Shown one piece after another: positions 13,478 to 26,524 of a DNA stretch of 64,000 nt. The notes under the pieces were generated by a model. It was not told the origin of the DNA and did not search any database. It was given only the letters and a program-made list of their open reading frames with translations. A program made the translations under genes and the position numbers. How positions within the stretch are numbered: the first letter of the stretch is position 1; the number at the start of each line of letters is the position of its first letter. Source of the DNA: Phocoena phocoena (taxonomy: Eukaryota; Chordata; Mammalia; Artiodactyla; Phocoenidae); NCBI RefSeq assembly GCF_963924675.1, contig NC_089220.1, forward strand, positions 167,634,761 to 167,698,760, written 5' to 3'.

Positions 13478-13892
13478 TAATTTAATTTTTCTCTGTCCTA
13501 ACAGAAATATTTGTTATACTTCAGAATTTAATTTAGCTGATTAGGTTAATATTTACGAATTTCCACATTTAATAATGCACAGAAATTATAGCACACTTGT
13601 TGTCCTTTGTGAGGTTAAAATATAACAGTATAAAGAGCATATGTTTTGTTTTAAGCAAATTCTAACTTTTCTCACTCTTAGTAGGCAAGGCTTTATAGAG
13701 GTGATTTTCTCTCTTTTTTGCCCTAATGTATTCTCTGAATGCTTTCCTTACTTCTTCTTCCTTTGTTACCAGCAAGATAAAGGGGAGTCAATATACAAAA
13801 ATTAATTATATTTATATATTATATACATACTAACAATGATCAGTTTAAACTTAAATGTATTATTTATATTAGCACCATAAAACATGAACTAT

Positions 13893-15605
13893 TGAAATCT
13901 AGATCTTACAAAATATGTACAAGATTTGTATGCTGAAAAAATAGAAAAAGTTGATAAAAGAAATCAAAGAAGACCTGAATAATAGGAGAGATATGACATG
14001 TTCATGGATTAAAAGACTCAATATTATTAAGATGTCAATTCCCCACAGATTGATCTGTAGATTCAATGTAGTTTACAGTAAAAATCCCAGCAGGATTTTA
14101 CTTTTTTTTTTAGAAATTGACAAACTGAATCAAAAATGTATATGGAAAGGCAAAGGAACTATAATAATCAGTTTTGAAAAAGAACAAAATTGGAGGATTA
14201 ATAAATGCTACCTGATTTCAGACTCACTGTAAAAGCTGTGATAGTCAAAACAGTGTGTTATTAAAGAAAAGGTGGTATACAGATCAATGGAATAGAATAA
14301 AGAATCTGCACATATATGATTTATTGATTTTCAGCAAAGGTGCAAGGTCAATTAATGATAGTCTTTTAACAAATGGTGCTGGAATATGCGCGTACAAAAG
14401 GATTGAACCTTACTCTAGACCGCACATGCTATAAAAAATTAACTTCAAATGGATCATAGACCTAAAGATTAAACCAAAAGCTATAAAATTTCTAGAAGAA
14501 AATTAAGTCAGTTAACTTTGTTTTTTGTCATTTTGGGTCAGGCAAAGAGCTGTTAGATGCAACATAAAAAGCATAATCCATAAAGGGAAAAGTTTGATTT
14601 CACCAAAATTAAGAACATTCTGTTCTCTGAATGATACTGTTAAGAAAATGAAAAGACAAGCTACAGACTCAGAGACACTCTAATAAAAGACTTGTATCCA
14701 GAAGATATATTTTTAAAAACTCTTAAAATTCCATAATAAGAAATCAAATAACGATTTAAAAATGAACAAAAAAATTGACTAGCCATTTCATCAAAGATGA
14801 TATGTAAATGGCAAAAACAGCAAATGAAAATATGGTGTTCAACAACAGTAGTCATTAGGGAAATGCAAATTAAAACCACAGTGAGACACCATTACATAGC
14901 CATTAAAATGGCTAAATTTTTTTTTTTAACCTGACAATGCTAAGTGCTGCCAAGAACATAGAGGAACTGAATGAAACTCGTGTATTGCTGATGAGAATGC
15001 AAAATGGTACAGCCACTTTGGAAAACGGCTCAGGAGTTTCTTAGAAAGTCTAACCATACTTATCATACAACCCAGCAATCCTACTCCTAGGTATTTGTTC
15101 AAATGAAATGAAAACCCATGTTCATACAAAAAAGCTACAGACAAATAATTTATAGGAGCTTTGTTCATCATCTCCAGGGAGTGGAAACAACAGAACTAGG
15201 AAATGAATAAACAAACTATGGTACATCCATGCCATGGACTATTACTCAGCAATAAAAAAGAATGAACACTGATACAAGCAATGAAGCTCACTGGATGAGA
15301 TTTGGATAAATCTCAAATGCTTTAGGCTAAGTCAGAGAAGCAGATTAAGAAGACTACATGTATGGTTCACTTGCTGTGTCATTCTTGCAGATTTAAAACC
15401 GTAGGCACAAAAACAAATCAGGGATTTTCGGCAGCTGAGAGCGGAGGGAAGGGTTGCAAAGAGTAATGAGACAATTTGGGGGGTGATGGGATTGTTCTGT
15501 ATGTGGACTATAGTGGGAGATTTATGGTCACATATGTTTGTAAAAACTTTCAGAACTATATAAAGGGTGAATCTCTATGTAATTTTACCTTAATTTTTAA
15601 AAATG
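13893..15605 (+). mobile_element. Old L1 (ORF2 C-terminal part and 3' UTR), sense
   Basis: Decayed ORF2: a 93-codon frame at 13951-14232 includes EIKEDLNN and HRLICRFNVV-like L1 phrases. It continues through GGTGCTGGAATATGCG, AGAAGATATATTTTTAAAAA, GGGAAATGCAAATTAAAACC and GGTACATCCATGCCATGGAC to a 3'-UTR-like end near 15605. Stops and shifts throughout; not a gene. Confidence 0.75.
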
Positions 15606-16671
15606 GGATGTTGAGGATAGAGACTTGGTTTGATTTTCCAAGTAGAGTCCTTGAAATAAGATAAATCAAGAATAATGTGTTCTCATTAGGCTAATGGCTA
15701 AAAAAGAAAAATCATTGTGTACAACTTATCCCTGCGAAAATGTTTATAGTGATTTGCATAGTTAGAAGTAGAGTCATCTTAAAATTTTTGCCGTCACAGT
15801 GATTATAGGAATCTTGTGCTACAAAGCACTGTGGGTACAAGGCCAGACCCAACCACTGTATATATAAAAGGGTGCCTCATGGTGTCAAAACAGCTGCTTA
15901 ATTGAGTCTAATTCATTGTCAAAAGAATTTCATGTTCCTGTTAAAAATCAATTGACTGGTTATATGTTTTCCATCATGGGTGTGGGTATGGAATAGTAAT
16001 ATACTAGTAACCAGGCCTGTGACCCCTCAGAACTGGAAGAGCCAGTAGAGGCCAGGAAGGGGGGCCTACCTCAGGGCTGTCATCTCAATCCCTTCCCCAT
16101 CCCCTTGCCCATCCACTTCCCTCTCCTTCTGGGATAAGCATCACTCTACAGGCTTTTAAGTTCACTGAAATAAACGTCATTTTGGAGAGAGTTGGGATGG
16201 TGTGTGGCACAGCATACTCTCCTGGCGTGGAAGAGTTGAACACCTGAATAAATTTACTCAGGGGCCTTCCGCACGGGCCTTTGCTATTCTTTCTTGATTT
16301 GTGAAGTCGATAGAGGCTCTTGTCAATAACGGATTAACTTGTACGAATGTTGTTTTGTGGATGTCAGCACATCTAACGTTTATTTAATATCTTTATCTTG
16401 TGCTAGATCTAAAAATGTGACTTGATATTAATTTGAGATGGTGATATAAAAACAAAAGAATTCTACCCTTATCGGGACTGAGTGTGTCTTTTAGTTATTT
16501 CCTTGATAAAGATTTAGCAGATGCAAAAATGGTATGTTTGGTGGATGGAATTTACCTTTGTAATACACAGTCTTCAAAACCTTACGTAGCAGGGCACTGC
16601 TACCTAATACAGGTGGTTGATGTTTTCTCACCTTTTTCATGAGTGCAAGGCCAGCCCCAAACAACGTTTAA

Positions 16672-16936
16672 AAAGAGTCAATTATCCCAATTCTTGCTCC
16701 TCTCTTTTCTCTCCCGTTATTGCCTCTTTTAGAGGATATCCAAAATCCTTATATGCCCCCAAAACCTCACTGTGAATGCCCCCTCGGCCCCCCCAAATTC
16801 TAATGTAGCCTATGTTCCAGAAATACCTGCTGCTCCCCCTTACATAAACATTTCCGTACCTTTAACACAGCTGACTTCAGCAAGGTATTACACTGAAAAT
16901 AATCCACTTGATCCATTTCTACTAAGATGTGAATGA
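16672..16936 (+). other. Unrecognised proline-rich open stretch, broken once
   Basis: Two adjoining frames give coding-like composition: 16672-16803 (includes LEDIQNPYMPPKPHCEC) and, shifted by +1 at a run of seven C near 16788-16794, a frame to the stop at 16934-16936 (includes AYVPEIPAAPPYINIS). Neither has a start or splice context fitting MYO3A. I do not recognise the family. It could be a relic of an inserted coding sequence, or chance. Confidence 0.25.
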
Positions 16937-17641
16937 CTGATACCTCCTTAAACCTCTAAGAGGGGAGATGCCTTCTAAAAGAGGTTGGTTGTTAACCCAA
17001 ATAAATTTTCTGGTGGAATTTCAGTTTAATAAAGTGGTAAAGAAAAAAAAACCAACATGATGCTTGTTTTGGGGAAGGAAAATGTGAGATGGTGTAGGAG
17101 AAAATGGAGGGCCAGCCACGTAGGCCCGCTGGCCTGGACCAGGGATCCACATCTCCCTTCCACACAGCCGAGCTGTTCTTGATTTTCACAATTATTCCCT
17201 CTCCTCTACTTCTGAGTTCACACGTTATCTTTACTCCTCTAGTTGCAGGTTTGACAGCTTCCATGGAAGCAAGGGAAGTTGGTCCACAGCTTTGGGGATC
17301 TTGTGGATGGGGACCCATATAGGTAGAGGAGGAATAACAAAGTTTGAGATGTACCTCAGTATGTGTAGACTGCTTATAAATTGTGTTTGTAAATCAGGAA
17401 CTTAACAGAACTATATTTGAATAGAAAAAGTGTAAAGGATCTCTTCGCCCCTCTAAGAAAGGAAGTGAGTGAATGTACCAGCAGGAGGGGAAAAATATAC
17501 TAGGTTGTAACTTCTGGCAGCAAACCAAGAAGATGCACTTGTATGTTTACATCTACATAAAGTGCTTATCAGAGAAGAGACATTCCATTCTATACAAAAT
17601 TAATTTTTTACATTTTTTTAATATCTTGACATTTTCTCTAG

Positions 17642-17845
<204 letters not shown>

Positions 17846-17929
17846 TAAGTTCATGTCACATATTTCCTATTTTCTGGGAAACGTAAGCAAAGATGATGCT
17901 TTTGTTTTAATAATAAAATGTCTTACTCA

Positions 17930-18110
17930 TTTAACAAAATTTCAACAGAATTTTATTGATCGTCTACTATGTGTGAGGCATTTACTGTTGGAAGCAGAGA
18001 TGCCTCAGCACTGTCTTACTCTCTCATATGTTACATCCAGTAAAGGAGTCAATAAATAGCCTAAAGTTTATGAAAACAGATAGAAAGCCTAAGCCCATCA
18101 TAGAGGTACT
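17930..18110 (-). mobile_element. Possible L2 3' end, antisense
   Basis: TTTTATTGATCGTCTACTAT then GTGTGAGGCATTTACTG resembles the complemented L2 terminus but is diverged. Confidence 0.35.
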
Positions 18111-18849
18111 AACAGGATAACTTAGAGTAATTTCTGAAGTAGGAGAGAATATACTTCTCTACACAAAACAAGTATGAAATTTAATTAGAAATAACAGTCA
18201 TTTTTTTTCTTTTAAGTGCTGGTATATATAAATAGATCTTTGTATTAATTCTATGCTTCCCAATGTTTATACACAAGGGACCAAAAAAACAAACAAAAAA
18301 AGGATTCAGGAAGGGGCTTTACTGTAGTGTTCTTTTTCCTGCCTGCTGATAAGCCACCAACACCATATTCTGGAAAGTTTAGTTTGAGTGAGTTCTTTTA
18401 GGTTGAGTGAGTTCCTTTTAGGTCGAGTGAGTTCCTCAGTTTGTAGCTGAATGACAAAACTTTTCTCCTGTCCTCATGATTCCAAAACATCTTTGTTTGT
18501 TGTTCTTATGAAAAAACTAATCACAACATGGAATTTGTACCCTGGTCTTTATATTATTTTTTAAAAGTTGTGGCAATTTAGAGTCTTCCAGTTTTCTTAT
18601 GTTGGTTTTATGCCAAACATATCTACATTATTGTAGTTATGTGTTGTATGTTAAATTCTCAGGAACATAAGCTTCCTTTATGTACAAGTACATTAGTATT
18701 TAATTATAAGTGCCTTCAAATTTGCTGTCATTCAGTTTATGATAAATTGTGAATATAAGTTGCTTGGAGCCGACCTCTGAGCTCAGCCTTCAGTGTAGAA
18801 AATTATCCTTTGGTCTTCAGTTCCAAAAATGTCAGGCATGATTTTTAGG

Positions 18850-19310
18850 CAAATGTGGCTTTGAATTGTGGCTCCCTGACATGTAGTCCACCTTGGGTAA
18901 GATATTTAAACCTTAAAGACCCTTATAGGATCTTGTTTCTGCAACCTACTGTGTGTTAGAATTTGAAATGCTTAACCTCTCTGCACCTCAGTTTTTCATC
19001 TTTAAAAAGGAGTTAGCAGGGCTTCCCTGGTGGCGCAGTGGTTGAGAGTCAGCCTACCGATGCAGGGGACGCGGGTTCGTGCCCCGGTCCGGGAAGATCC
19101 CACATGCCGCAGAGCGGCTGGGCCCGTGAGCCATGGCCGCTGAGCCTGCGCATCCGGAGCCTGTGCTCTGCAACGGGAGAGGCCACAACAGTGAAGCCCG
19201 CGTACCGCAAAAAAAAAAAAAAAAGGAGTTAGTAGTGGTACCTACCTATTCAGATCATGCCTGCAAAGTATTTAGTGCAATGAAGAGCACATAGAAAGGA
19301 CCCCATGCAG
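18850..19310 (+). mobile_element. Possible MIR, split by a SINE
   Basis: TGTGGCTCCCTGACATG, CCTTGGGTAAGATATTTAAA, CTCTCTGCACCTCAGTTTTT and, after the SINE, GTGGTACCTACCTATTCAG follow the MIR order. Diverged. Confidence 0.4.
19019..19224 (+). mobile_element. CHR-type SINE, short form, sense
   Basis: Begins GGCTTCCCTGGTGGCGCAGT, has a B-box-like GGTTCGTGCCC, and ends with a 16-base A tail. Target duplication AAAAGGAGTTAG(C/T)AG on both sides. Near consensus, so a young insertion. Confidence 0.95.
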
Positions 19311-19521
19311 TTTAAGCCCTTAGTAGCAGTAGTAGTGTTGATAGTTGTGTGAAGATTAGAAATAATATCTCGCGCAGTACATGGGACACTGACAATGTCA
19401 GTAAATAGCAGCTCCTGTTATCAGGGTGTGCTGGGGCCCAGAACTTAGTGGGCATGTATGTTAGTGCCTTTGCCACCCATACCTGGAGGAACCTCCAGGT
19501 CTTACGCAAGTGTGGAGACTT

Positions 19522-21314
19522 TTTTTTTTTTTTACATCTTTATTGGAGTATAATTGCTTTACAATGGTGTGTTAGTTTCTGCTTTATAACAAAGTGAATC
19601 AGTTATACATATACATATGTTCCCATATCTCTTCCCTCTTGTGTCTCCCTCCCTCCCACCCTCCCTATCCCACCCCTCTAGGTGGTCACAAAGCACCGAG
19701 CTGATCTCCCTGTGCTATGCGGCTGCTTCCCACTAGCTATCTATTTTACGTTTGGTAGTGTATATATGTCCATGCCACTCTCTCACTTTGTCACAGCTTA
19801 CCCTTCCCCCTCCCCAAATCCTCAAGTCCATTCTCTAGTAGGTCTGTGTCTTTATTCCTGTCTTACCCCTAGGTTCTTCATGACCTTTTTTTTTTTTTTC
19901 TTAGATTCCATGTATATGTGTTAGCATACGGTATTTGTTTTTCTCTTTCTGACTTACTTCACTCTGTATGACAGACTCTGGGTCCATCCACCTCATTACA
20001 AATAGCTCAATTTCATTTCTTTTTATGGCTGAGTAATATTCCATTGTGTATATGTGCCACATCTTCTTTATCCATTCATCCAATGGTGGACACTTAGGTT
20101 GTTTCCATCTCCGGGCTATTGTAAATAGAGCTGCAATGAACATTTTGGTACATGACTCTTTTTGAATTATGGTTTTCTCAAGGTATATGCCCAGTAGTGG
20201 GATTTCTGGGTCATATGGTAGTTCTACTTGTAGTTTTTTAAGGAACCTCCATACTGTTCTCCATAGTGGCTGTACCAATTCACATTCCCACCAGCAGTGC
20301 AAGAGTGTTCCCTTTTCTCCACACCCTCTCCAGCATTTATTGTTTCTAGATTTTTTGATGATGGCCATTCTGACTGGTGTGAGATGATATCTCATTGTAG
20401 TTTTGATTTGCATTTTTCTAATGATTAATGATGTTGAGCATTCTTTCATGTGTTTGTTGGCAGTCTGTACATCTTCTTTGGAGAAATGTCTGTTTAGGTC
20501 TTCTGCCCATTTTTGGATTGGGTTGTTTGTTTTTTTGTTATTGAGCTGCATGAGCTGCTTGTAAATTTTGGAGATTAATCCTTTGTCAGTTGCTTCATTT
20601 GCAAATATTTTCTCCCATTCTGAGGGTTGTCTTTTGGTCTTGTTTATGGTTTCCTTGGCTGTGCAAAAGCTTTGGAGTTTCATTAGGTCCCATTTGTTTA
20701 TTTTTGTTTTTATTTCCATTTCTCTAGGAGGTGGGTCGAAAAGGATCTTGCTGTGATTTATGTCATAAAGTGTTCTGCCTATGTTTTCCTCTAAGAGTTT
20801 GATAGTTTCTGGCCTTACATTTAGGTCTTTAATCCATTTTGAGCTTATTTTTGTGTATGGTGTTAGGGAGTGATCTAATCTCATACTTTTACATGTACAT
20901 GTACAAAACCATGGTGCTGGTTTTCCCAGCACCACTTATTGAAGAGGCTGTCCTTTCTCCACTGTACATTCCTATCTCCTTTATCAAAGATAAGGTGACC
21001 ATATGTGCGTGGGTTTATCTCTGCGCTTTCTATCCTGTTCCATAGATCTGTATTTCTGTTTTTGTGCCAGTACCATACTGTCTTGATTACTGTAGCTTTG
21101 TAGTATAGTCTGACGTCAGGGAGCCTGCTTCCTCCAGCTCCATTTTTCGTTCTCAAGATTGCTTTGGCTATTCGGGGTCTTTTGTGTTTCCATACAAATT
21201 GTGAAATTTTTTGTTCTAGTTCTGTGAAAAACGCCAGTGGTAGTTTGATAGGGATTGCATTGAATCTGTAGATTGCTTTGGGTAGTAGAGTCATTTTCAC
21301 AATGTTGATTCTTC
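19522..21314 (-). mobile_element. Young L1, 5'-truncated, antisense, with target duplication
   Basis: The poly-A tail appears as T-rich sequence at 19522. The 3' UTR and the C-terminal part of ORF2 follow on the minus strand to 21314. It is flanked by an exact 15-bp target duplication CAAGTGTGGAGACTT at 19507-19521 and 21315-21329. Length is about 1.79 kb of the roughly 6 kb of a full L1, so ORF1, the endonuclease and most of the RT are missing. Confidence 0.97.
19901..21300 (-). pseudogene. L1 ORF2 C-terminal remnant, one frameshift
   Basis: Two minus-strand frames overlap at 20881-20935. The upstream one (21300-20881) includes [12 protein letters not shown] and [12 protein letters not shown]; the downstream one (20935-19901) includes [45 protein letters not shown], and [10 protein letters not shown] near the end. 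These are the post-RT and Cys-rich C-terminal segments of mammalian L1 ORF2p. The frame breaks at a TACATG repeat and small hairpin near 20890-20940. Long open frames make this a recent copy, but it is not functional. Confidence 0.95.
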
Positions 21315-22214
21315 CAAGTGTGGAGACTTAACTGGTTCTCAGAACAATCTGTCCTGCTCTCATAACTGTGTAAGACTCTGTCCTTCAGGTCTTTGGGGAA
21401 TGTCCACCTAAGACACTGAATTATTGGGATTTAGATGGGCCCACAGTGTTGCACAGTGTCAAGGGCACCATCGCAGCAGGTTGCCTGGAGTTGTGTGCTG
21501 CAGTGCCATCCATGTAGAGTATGATGTGAGCAGTACCCTCAGCAGCTACACAGTGAGGCTCTGGATTTGTAACCATACAGATAATCTCATTCATGCTTAT
21601 TCAACTATTGCACCATATAGTCCAGGAAATAGCACAATTAGGATCGTATTTTAGGCATACTATTAAGAAAGTAAGCTTATTTTCAGCTGGCCTAAAGGAT
21701 TATAGTTTTACAACATTGTTTATTGGGGAAAAGTATTCCAATTTAATATCAGGTTGAAATATATCTCAGTAATAATTCAAGTACATCTGCCTTATAATTC
21801 TTCCATTTTTCCAGGTTTTTTTACATCTGTTTTTTTTACTTTACTTAATTTGAATTGCATTGTTAAAATCTAGAGAAGCTTTTTTAATGATCTTTAAAAA
21901 TGAAAATATCAGTGATGTAATAGAAGAATTCTTAGTAGGCCCCTTTTAAAATGATAAATATAAGTGTACCCTATCATTCAGGAACTGGAAGGAAAGAACC
22001 AGTTCAGAGGGTTTAACTGAGAGGACTGTTTACAGAGGTAGAGGGTGTTGAAGAACCAAGAATAAACGGTGAGATGCCCACAGATGAACAGCGTTGACAA
22101 ATCATTCCTACACCTGGATCTGAAGGGCAGAAGGAGGGACCACACTGCAGAGCCTGGTGAGAAGTAGGGCTGTGGAGGACTGCTGCCTGTCGGGAGCTGC
22201 TGCCTAAAGGAATA

Positions 22215-22369
22215 TGGTCGTCCCTTTGTGTCTGCGAGGAATTGCTTCCAGAGCCCTCTGCCGTATCCGCGGATGCCGAGTCAGCCCTCTGTGTCCGTAG
22301 GTTCCACATCCACAGATCCGGTTGGTTGAATCCGTGGATGCAGAACCCGTGGTTGTTGAGGGACAACTG
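22215..22369. mobile_element. Short Tigger/MER2-like element (MITE)
   Basis: 155 bp starting TGGTCGTCCCT and ending GGGACAACTG, roughly inverted, with TA on both sides (22213-22214, 22370-22371). It carries the CCGTATCCGCGGATGC and GGTTGGTTGAATCCG motifs I recall from pogo/Tigger MITEs. Confidence 0.7.
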
Positions 22370-23019
22370 TACAGCTACTGGGAGAAAGAGAGCAAGTGAG
22401 GGGAGGAAAACCTCGACCTCTTCTCCCTCCTTCCAGCCTCCTGCCTGTGCTCCCTGTTGGCTGAACCCAGCTGGAAGCCAGAGAGCAAGGGAGCCCGGGA
22501 ACGCCAGTCTGTAGAGGTTAGATTTGGGGGTCACAGAACAAGCCAAAGAAGAATGAAGAATGGATCTGAGGTGGCAGAGAAGAATCAGAGTAGACAATTT
22601 TTTAAAAGAACGTACCCTTTCTTTGAATGGAATAAATTCTTTTCCTCTCTTTTTTTGCCTCTACTCATGTCATCCTACCCCCATCTCTGACCACATTTAG
22701 TTTTATACTGATGGTATTTCTCATGTTGCTGCTGTCGTATAAGTTGTGACTTAAAGCCTTTCCTAAATGTAGATGATTTTAAAGAGGAAATTTTAAAGAG
22801 GCTACTCACTTCCAAGAAGAAAATGAGCATACAAAAGTCAATGCTAGAAAATGCTCATAAATATAAATGATTTGCTGTTTCACTGCAGTTTTCTCCAGTT
22901 ACTGCAATTTAGTTCAGCAGGCATTGCTTGCGTGTCTCTCACATGCCCAGCACTTTCCCAGATGCTGCAGGAGACATCAACCAAATGGCAGATGTGTGCT
23001 CTCTGCTGTGGAGAAAGAG

Positions 23020-23235
23020 AAAATATTATTTATGGATCAGTTCCTCTGTGTCAGGCACTGTGCTGGGCATTTTACCTCCATAATCTCTCTTAATTCCTTC
23101 AGCAATATGACAGGGGTTATTGCCTATTTTCTGCAGGAGGAAACAGACCAAGAAAATTATAATAAGTTGCCTAATGTCAAAAAGCTAATAAGTGACTGAA
23201 TTGGGGTTTGAAGCCATGTCTCTCTGACTCCAGAG
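23020..23235 (+). mobile_element. MIR, sense
   Basis: TGTCAGGCACTGTGCTGGGC, TTACCTCCATAATCTC, AGGAGGAAACAGACC, TGCCTAATGTC and TCTGACTCCAGAGCCCA follow the MIR consensus in order. Confidence 0.75.
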
Positions 23236-23239
23236 CCCA

Positions 23240-23400
23240 CCATTCATTCATTCATCCACCCACGTGGCTAATACTTACTGAGTACCTACTAAGTGCCAGG
23301 AGCTGTTCTAGGCCCAGGAGCTATAGAGCCGTAAGACAGGATTCCTGTGTACAGCAGCGCATGGTCTCCCGGGAGCCTCACATGCTTTGATCCACAGCTT
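23240..23400 (-). mobile_element. L2 3' end, antisense
   Basis: CATTCATTCATCCACCCACG then ACTTACTGAGTACCTACTAA and GTGCCAGGAGCTGTTCTAGG is the complemented L2 terminus. Confidence 0.55.
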
Positions 23401-23865
23401 GCTGATCACCGTCACCGGTTGGTTTCTGATCTCGCAGGAGAGTAGGCAGTGAATTCATCTGCAGAGAGTGAGCAGGCAGACGGCGAGGGTCGGGGCGGAT
23501 CGAGGAGACTGGGTATCCTGGAGGAGGGAGTCCTGCAGGAAGGAGGTGGAACAGCCAGGACACGCTAGAAGCACTGCTTCGTGAGCACTTCTTGGGGCCC
23601 TGTGAATGCAAGGCTGCGCTGCTGGCTTTCCACGCCTCATTGCCGGCCCCTTTGTCGAATATTCCAAGGTTTCACACGCGGGGTGAGTCGCACCCTTGTG
23701 AGGACTTTGTCGTAGATTTGAGGTGTTAGAGGCTTTGGCTTCACAGTGATCCCCAGGGTCCAGGGCTCATGAGACAGCCTGGAGGGCCTTCCTGCAAATG
23801 GCTGAGTGGGACCCTGAGGAAGCATTAGAGGCTCCGCAATAGGGGTAGGCCAGAGCCAGAGAATA

Positions 23866-24751
23866 CAATGACCCTTGAACAGTGGGGGGTTGAGGGGCGC
23901 CGACCCCCGTTGCCGTCAAAAATCTGCTTTTGACTTTCCTCAAACCTAACTCCTAATAGCCTGCTGTTAACCAGAAGCCTTACTGCTAACCCAGTTAACA
24001 CATATTTTGTATATTATATGTATCATATACTATATTCTTATAAGAGGTAGAGAAAATAAAATGTTATTAAGAAAATTATAAGGAAGAGAAAATACAGTGA
24101 AGGTACTGGACTGTCTCTACTGATGCCGTAAGTTTATGTCATCTGTTTACAAGATGAATCATCTGTCAGTACCTACATCAGTATTGTCTTAGATGATACA
24201 AAACACTATAGGTGTTATACTAACACTAAACATCAAAAAGGAAAAGATAATGTGAAGAAGAAATTCATATTTACTTACAGGGACAAGGATTCGTGCATTG
24301 ATAAGGAAGAAGCAGCGTGTGGCTGCCTCATGTCACCTGGTGTCATTGATACAATTGCTTCACCGTAGCCCAGCCGATACCCTAATGAGTGGATCTTATA
24401 AAATTTTAGGGCATATTGCAGCCATATTCATCATACAGTAATGGAAACATTGGTACATGTTTTAGAAAACTACTTTGTGTTGATAGGCTGATACGCAGCT
24501 TCTCCGGTTACGAGAGAGATGCATGCTGTACAGTAATGTAATTCTTTGAAAGCAGAGTGGTAAAAGAGTAAGAATAGTAGCACATTGTTAATTTTATATT
24601 AGCTGTCACTCCCCTTATGCCTGTAAAGATAGGTTCTCCACTTTAAGTCTTGCACATGATACTCTACACACAATTTAAAAATATCTGTTGAAAAAATTTG
24701 CATATTAATGGACCCACACAGTTCAAATCCCTGTCGTTCAAGGGTCAGCTG
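23866..24751. mobile_element. Tigger/pogo-type DNA transposon, about 0.9 kb
   Basis: Imperfect terminal inverted repeats: CAATGACCCTTGAAC at the left, GTTCAAGGGTCAGCTG at the right, each flanked by TA (23864-23865, 24752-24753). Includes GGGGCGCCGACCCCCG near the left end. No transposase frame; an internally deleted, nonautonomous form. Exact subfamily uncertain. Confidence 0.75.
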
Positions 24752-25627
24752 TACTATCTGGTGACATGCTGAGCCCCTACATTTGTTCCCGGGCCATTCT
24801 GACCTGGGAACCACTAATCACATGAGCGTGTGTGGGGTGCTATGGAAGATTCTCTGCCTTTAAGGATGTAGTTAAGGCAGAACATGAGATGGGTAATCTT
24901 TGGAGGTGTCTTCCTTTCCTGTTCCTTTAATTCTCTTAATTGTTTATCTACCAAAGATCAGTATATTTCCTATAGCGTCTCCAGGTCTTGTCAAATTGCA
25001 GTCCTCAGTAAACGTAAACTGATAATTAGAACACCACCAGTTACGCGTGTCTGCATATATGAGTCACTCCTCTAATTGTGCACTGCATCATTTAAGCGTT
25101 AGAGGTGTGACACATAGAGCAATCAGTGTGATTTCATTCGCACAAAGCAAACTAAATTATATGCTGTGCCCGTCTTAGAGGAATTTTATTATTTTGTGGT
25201 GAGAAAAGGCAAGAACTACACTTTTTGTTTTGTTCTAACCTTGCTTGTGTACAACGCTCATATTCATCGAAGTATTCCTAGTGGCTGCCACAAATAATGG
25301 CTGGGGGCGTAGAAGGTACGAACACAGCCAGCTCTAAAGGATGCCACCATCCTCGCTTCAGCATCTGGGCCTGTGATGCCCTTTTTCCTGAAACGCTCGC
25401 CTGTCTTTGCTTCCATGACTGGACTCTTCTCTGAGTTTTTCTTCTCTGACTTAGATTTATCCATCCATTCCCAAAATGTATATTCATCAAAGATCTGTTC
25501 TTGGAGCGTTTCTCTTTTCTCTATATATTCTCACACTTAGCAATTTCTTCTGACATCGTGGCTCAATGGATAGCTCTGTGTGATTGACAGCCAAAGATGT
25601 ACCTCTTGCTGTCTCCCACGTTCATGT

Positions 25628-25947
25628 GTTTTTTTTTTTTTGGCTGCATTGGGTCTTCATTGCTGCGCTTCTCTAGTTGCGGCGAGTGGGGGCTACTCTT
25701 CCTTGTGGTACGCGGGCTTCTCATTGCAGAGGCTTCTCTTATTGCAGAGCACAGGCTCTAGGTGCGTGGGCTTCAGTCATTGTGGCGTGTGGGCTCAGTA
25801 GTTGTGGCTTGCGGGCTCTTGAGCGCAGGCTCAGTAGTGCTTAGTTGCTCTGCGGCATGTGGGATCTTCCTGGACCAGGACTCGAACCAGTGTCCCCTGC
25901 ATTGGCTGGCAGATTCTTAACCCCTGCGCCACCAGGAAAGTCCCCAA
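25628..25947 (-). mobile_element. CHR-type SINE, long form, antisense
   Basis: T-rich start, GGGTCTTCATTGCTGCG and GGCTTCAGTCATTGTGG modules, and head complement ending CACCAGGAAAGTCC. 8-bp target duplication GTTCATGT at 25620-25627 and 25948-25955. Confidence 0.9.
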
Positions 25948-26524
25948 GTTCATGTTTTTCATTTCCAACAACCTGGATATTTTGCTGTCATCTCGAATTC
26001 AACTGAATACAGGCACACCTTGGAGATATTGTAGGTTCAGTTCCAGCCCCCTGCAATAAGGTGAATATCACAATAAAGCAAGGCACATGAAGTTTTTGGT
26101 TTCCCAGTGCATATAAAAGTTATGTCTACAATATATTGTAGTCTCTTATGTGTGCAGTAGCATTATGTCTAAAAAAACCATGCACATACCTTAATTAAAA
26201 AATACTTTATTGTTAAAAAAAAATGCTAGCCATCATCTGAGCCTTCAGCGAGTTGTAAGTTTTTGGCTGGTAGAGGGTCTTGTCTTGATGCTGATGGCTA
26301 CTGACTGATCAGGATGGTGGCTGCTAAAGGCTGGGGTGAGTGTGACAACTTCTTAAAAGGCAATGAGGTTTCCCTCATCGATTGACTCTTCCTTTCATGA
26401 ACGATTCCTCTGTGACCTGCGATGGTGTTTGGTAGCATTTTACCCACAGTGGAACTTCTTTCAACATTGGAGTCAGTCTTCTCGAACCCTGCTGCTGCTC
26501 CATCAGCTAAGTTTATGCCATATT

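Noticed and set aside
17330..17345. Alternative MYO3A exon in the intron before 17642
   Set aside because: The 72-codon frame at 17104-17322 has no fitting splice sites and no myosin similarity.
19019..19224. tRNA gene suggested by A/B-box-like sequence
   Set aside because: The sequence is the head of a SINE with a target duplication and A tail. It would not fold into a mature tRNA, and the same applies to the other SINEs.
19901..20935. 344-codon minus-strand ORF, the longest in the window
   Set aside because: It is the C-terminal part of L1 ORF2 inside a truncated insertion with a target duplication, not a host gene.
22013..22597. 194-codon minus-strand ORF
   Set aside because: It overlaps a Tigger/MER2-like MITE, has low-complexity composition, and no family is recognisable. 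Probably chance.
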